From Micromonospora vinacea (GTDB lineage: Bacteria > Actinomycetota > Actinomycetes > Mycobacteriales > Micromonosporaceae), in contig NZ_JADOTY010000001.1 of NCBI RefSeq assembly GCF_015751785.1, positions 5,580,001 through 5,644,000 of the forward strand: a stretch of 64,000 nt of DNA. The letters are read 5' to 3'. Position numbers and translations under genes: made by a program. Under the pieces are notes generated by a model. The model was not told the DNA's origin and searched no databases. It saw only the letters and a program-made list of their open reading frames with translations. This document shows, piece after piece, positions 61,564 to 64,000 of this stretch (positions are counted from its first letter, which is position 1; each line of letters opens with the position of its first letter).

Positions 61564-61939
61564 CATTGACGACTTCCTCCGGCAACGTACGTCATCTCAT
61601 CGCACCGCGAACGGATCCTCGACCACCCGGTCGTGACCCGGGTCGCCGGGATCACGCACGCGGGCTTTTTCCGGCCCCGGCCGGGCAGCGGCACCGCCGG
61701 CGGGGCCACCGACGGGGTCGCCGTCGAGGCGTACCGCTGGGGTTCGCTGACCGCCGGCGCGGGGGGTACGGACGGCCTCGATGTTGCTGCTGCTGCCCTT
61801 CATTCGACTGCGTGATCCCCGCAGCCTGACCATCGACCCGGCGGACACCGTGCCGCCGCCGATCGAAGGCCACTGGCCGTACCACACCCAGGCCGCGTAC
61901 CAGGTGGCGATCCGTGAGCTGATCGACCGGTCCGGTTGA
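61564..61939 (+). pseudogene. Remnant of a membrane-protein/hydrolase-like gene
   Basis: A frame without start reads SSHRERILDHPVVTRVAGITHAGFFRPRP...VAVEAYRWGSLTAGAG. It then breaks near 61765; the continuation in another frame is SMLLLLPFIRLRDPRSLTIDPADTV...PYHTQAAYQVAIRELIDRSG, ending at 61938. The pieces look like two ends of one protein (a long actinomycete membrane protein with AYRWGSLT followed by a LLLLPF helix) joined by deletion and frameshift. No intact gene fits in 61530-61958. Confidence 0.55.
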
Positions 61940-61958
61940 CCACCGGGGCCGCGCGGGT

Positions 61959-62804
61959 TCACGGCACCGTCGCGACCAGGGCCGCCGCCCCTTCCCGGTC
62001 GAGGGTTCCGTCGGCAACCCACACCCGGTACCGGCCGTGCCGGCGTCCACCGGCCGGCACCACCGCCGGGCGGTCGAACGCGAACGCCACGCAGACCCCC
62101 GGATACATCCCGGTCCGCACGAACCAGCGGTCGTCCGGGCCGAGGCCCGCGAAGACCAGGGTGTACGCCCCGCCGCCCGACCCGGCCCCGGTCAGCGCGA
62201 GCCACGGCGCCGCACTGCCGTTGACCGTCTCCTCCCCCGCCGCGTCGGCGGTGAACACCGCCGGTTCGCCGTCGGCGGAGGCCCGCCAGAAGAACCCGCC
62301 GTAGCCGGCCCCGCCCGGTCGGCCGTTGGTGGCCGGGCTGCCCAGGTGCACCTCCCGGTCGACCGGGGCGGTGAGGGCGGAGTCCACGTCGAGCCGCCAG
62401 GTGTCCGGCGCGACCGTCGACACGGTGAGCGCTCGTCGTTCGGTCAGCAGCACCCCGCCGGCCTGGTCGCGCCACTGAAGATCGTGGGCGTAGCGGCCCG
62501 GGGACCGCTCGACCTCGCCGGTGTGCGCGATGACGCCGTGGTCGTCGCGCCAGGTGTAGCCGACATCGCGGACGTAGGTGCGCCCGCCCCAGAGGTTGCT
62601 GCCGTCGACGTCCTGCACCGCGAGGGACGCGCCGAGGTGCCATACGTGGTCGGCGGGGAGCGCGTCGGTGACCACCGTTCCGCCGAGCGTGCGGACCGGG
62701 TGCAGGTACGGTCGGGGCCCGTGCCGTGGGTCCAGCGCCGGGTCGAGCACGTACCGCGCCACCTCCGTGGCATCGACCGTCAGCCGCACCGGTTCCCCGC
62801 TCAC
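61959..62804 (-). CDS. DUF6807 (PmoA-like) family protein
   Basis: 281 residues from the GTG at 62804 (GTGA overlap with the upstream gene). Motifs: RPYLHPVRTLGGTVVTDALPADHVWHLGASLAVQDVDGSNLWGGRTYVRD, LLTERRALTVSTVAPDTWRLDVDSALTAPVDREVHLGSPATNGRPGGAGYGGFFWRA and PDDRWFVRTGMYPGVCVAFAFDRPAVV. This all-beta family (annotated DUF6807/methane-oxygenase PmoA) is found in sugar-utilisation loci; biochemical role unknown. Neighbouring sugar-ABC permease supports carbohydrate metabolism. Confidence 0.82.
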   Translation of the reverse strand: MSGEPVRLTVDATEVARYVLDPALDPRHGPRPYLHPVRTLGGTVVTDALPADHVWHLGASLAVQDVDGSNLWGGRTYVRDVGYTWRDDHGVIAHTGEVERSPGRYAHDLQWRDQAGGVLLTERRALTVSTVAPDTWRLDVDSALTAPVDREVHLGSPATNGRPGGAGYGGFFWRASADGEPAVFTADAAGEETVNGSAAPWLALTGAGSGGGAYTLVFAGLGPDDRWFVRTGMYPGVCVAFAFDRPAVVPAGGRRHGRYRVWVADGTLDREGAAALVATVP

Positions 62805-63472
62805 GTCAGCTCCCGGCGGCCGACTGCGGCGGCCGGGACCGACCGGCCGGCGGTGGGATCGGCCGGGACCGGCCGGCGGGCGGCGACGGCGTGCAGGGCG
62901 GCCACTGTGTAGCCGGCGAGGATCGGCACCGCGACCGGGGTGACCAGGACGGCGAGCAGCCCGGCCAGCGCGACGACCCCGGTGAGCGCGGCCCAGCGGT
63001 TGGGCGCGTCGAGGCAGGCGCGGGCGGCCGACCGGGCCGAGGCCCGCCACCGCCCTCCCCCGTTGCCGCCCACCTCGACGACGACCAGCCCGGCGTACCC
63101 GGCCAGGCCGGCAGCGATCAGCGCCGTCACCAGCAGCGCCGCCGGGCCGCCCGGCACCCGGCCGGTGGCCAGCGCCGCCAGGTCGGCGGCGAGCAGCGCG
63201 GCGCCGGTGAGCGCGAGCAGGCTGACCGGGACACCGGGCAGCACCGAACGGCCGAACCGGCGCACTGTCGTGCGCGCCGACGGCCAGCTGCCGGTGCGCG
63301 TCCAGTCGTGCACCGCCGCACTGGCAGTGCCCGCCGCCGCGGCGGCGGTGAGCAGGGGCGCCGCCGCCAGGGTCAGCAGGATGCCGAGCAGTGCGAGGTC
63401 GGCGGCGTCGCGGGCGACGTCGCGCCAGTCCCGCCGCCCGCCGGTGTCGACCGGTTCAGCCCTTGATGCCAC
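62801..63472 (-). CDS. DUF624/YesL-like membrane protein
   Basis: 223 residues from a GTG. About five to six helices, Ala/Leu/Val-rich. DLALLGILLTLAAAPLLTAAAAAGTASAAVHDWTRTG resembles the start of YesL/DUF624 proteins, which accompany sugar ABC transporters. It overlaps the permease gene by 17 bases and DUF6807 by four, so the three are one transcript. No catalytic motif. Confidence 0.68.
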   Translation of the reverse strand: MASRAEPVDTGGRRDWRDVARDAADLALLGILLTLAAAPLLTAAAAAGTASAAVHDWTRTGSWPSARTTVRRFGRSVLPGVPVSLLALTGAALLAADLAALATGRVPGGPAALLVTALIAAGLAGYAGLVVVEVGGNGGGRWRASARSAARACLDAPNRWAALTGVVALAGLLAVLVTPVAVPILAGYTVAALHAVAARRPVPADPTAGRSVPAAAVGRRELT

Positions 63473-64000
63473 TGGTGTTGATCCCCTCGACGAGCATCCG
63501 CTGGAACGCGACGAAGAACAGGAAGACCGGCAGCAGCGACAGCACCGACATGGCGAACATCGGGCCGACAGCGCTCTGGCTGGTCGAGTCGATGAACAGG
63601 GTCAGCGCGACCGGGACGGTGTAGTCCTCCAGTTGGGACAGGAAGACCAACTGCCGGAAGAAGTCGTTCCAGGTCCAGATGAACGAGAAGATCGCCGTGG
63701 TGACCAGCGCCGGACGGCTCAGCGGCAGGATGATGTGCCGGAAGATGCCGAACGGTCCGGCGCCGTCGATGCGGGCCGCCTCGTCCAGCTCCCGGGGGAC
63801 GCCGCGCATGAACTGCACCATGAGGAAGACGAAGAACGCCTCGGTGGCCAGGAACTGCGGGATGAGCAGCGGCAGGTAGGGCCAGTCACCGCCGACCAGC
63901 CCGAGCGTGCGGAACAGGATGTACTGCGGAACGATCAGCACGTGCTGGGGCAGCAGCAGCGTGCCGATCATGACGGCGAACCACATGCCGCGCAGCCGGA
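63456..64000 (-). CDS. Carbohydrate ABC transporter permease, MalG type (5' end outside window)
   Basis: Open to the right edge; the start is missing. The C-terminal 181 residues include the EAA loop PRELDEAARIDGAGPFGIFRHIILPLSRPALVTTAIFSFIWTWNDFFRQLVF and membrane helices typical of MalG/UgpE-type permeases of family CUT1. The chain ends VEGINTSGIKG, the usual C-terminus. The partner MalF-like permease and binding protein would lie beyond the window. It imports an oligosaccharide with an external ATPase. Confidence 0.92.
   Translation of the reverse strand, partial: RLRGMWFAVMIGTLLLPQHVLIVPQYILFRTLGLVGGDWPYLPLLIPQFLATEAFFVFLMVQFMRGVPRELDEAARIDGAGPFGIFRHIILPLSRPALVTTAIFSFIWTWNDFFRQLVFLSQLEDYTVPVALTLFIDSTSQSAVGPMFAMSVLSLLPVFLFFVAFQRMLVEGINTSGIKG

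Overview
The window is a stretch of very high-GC actinomycete chromosome. GTG starts are frequent, genes overlap at ATGA/GTGA junctions, and GC is strongly preferred at third codon positions. The gene content suggests the family Micromonosporaceae (Micromonospora or a close relative): a T-box-controlled ileS, an aerobic/anaerobic hybrid cobalamin operon and an actinomycete-type contractile injection system. The family placement is inference. No tRNA, rRNA, CRISPR array, transposase or integrase was seen.

Layout. 1-9.8 kb is general metabolism and regulation: the end of a TPR-rich regulator, a hemerythrin-domain protein, a TetR/quinone-reductase pair, a hydrolase, a glycosyltransferase, a MarR/phenylacetate-CoA-ligase pair beside an MFS exporter, and a methyltransferase. 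9.8-10.7 kb carries two overlapping fluoride-channel genes (crcB). 10.75-14.15 kb is an autoregulated PadR/ABC-exporter operon with a perfect 14-bp-arm operator.

14.15-30.85 kb is one long minus-strand cobalamin operon: cobN, a ChlI/ChlD-type chelatase subunit, cobO, cobB, cobI, cobM, cbiD, cobL, a cbiG-cobJ fusion, a ferredoxin, cobH and a cbiX-cobA fusion. It is preceded by a clear cobalamin riboswitch and a 47-codon leader ORF. It encodes both an early (CbiX) and a late (CobN) cobalt chelatase and lacks cobK/cbiJ and cobG. An unusually long hairpin (31 kb) separates it from a metallo-hydrolase gene.

31.1-46.4 kb is a mixed region: an ECF-type sigma factor with a membrane partner, a lipoprotein, ileS with its T-box leader, an aldo/keto reductase, a LacI/MFS pair, a hydrolase, an FUSC-type exporter, a TetR/FAD-monooxygenase pair with its operator, and a Nudix hydrolase.

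46.6-61.0 kb is the accessory highlight: an LppM-like lipoprotein followed by a co-directional, mostly overlapping gene set for an extracellular/cytoplasmic contractile injection system (CIS). In order it encodes two small membrane proteins, a Pvc16-like terminator, sheath, tube, a long disordered protein, a LysM-type hub adaptor, a VgrG-like spike, a PAAR-like tip, a gp25 wedge, a baseplate-J protein with a C-terminal Asp-box beta-propeller, and a tail-I protein. A trailing three-gene membrane module follows, one member of which carries an Ig-like and a carbohydrate-binding-like domain. No AAA+ ATPase, tape-measure or tail-fibre gene is visible in the window. The membrane genes at both ends suggest a membrane-anchored machine.

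61-64 kb holds a small unknown gene, a gene remnant, and the start of a sugar-ABC/DUF6807 cluster running off the end. Three unrelated palindromic repeat-like elements were found (24.3/51.9 kb pair, 31.0 kb, 43.9 kb). The first family lies inside coding sequence in both copies.
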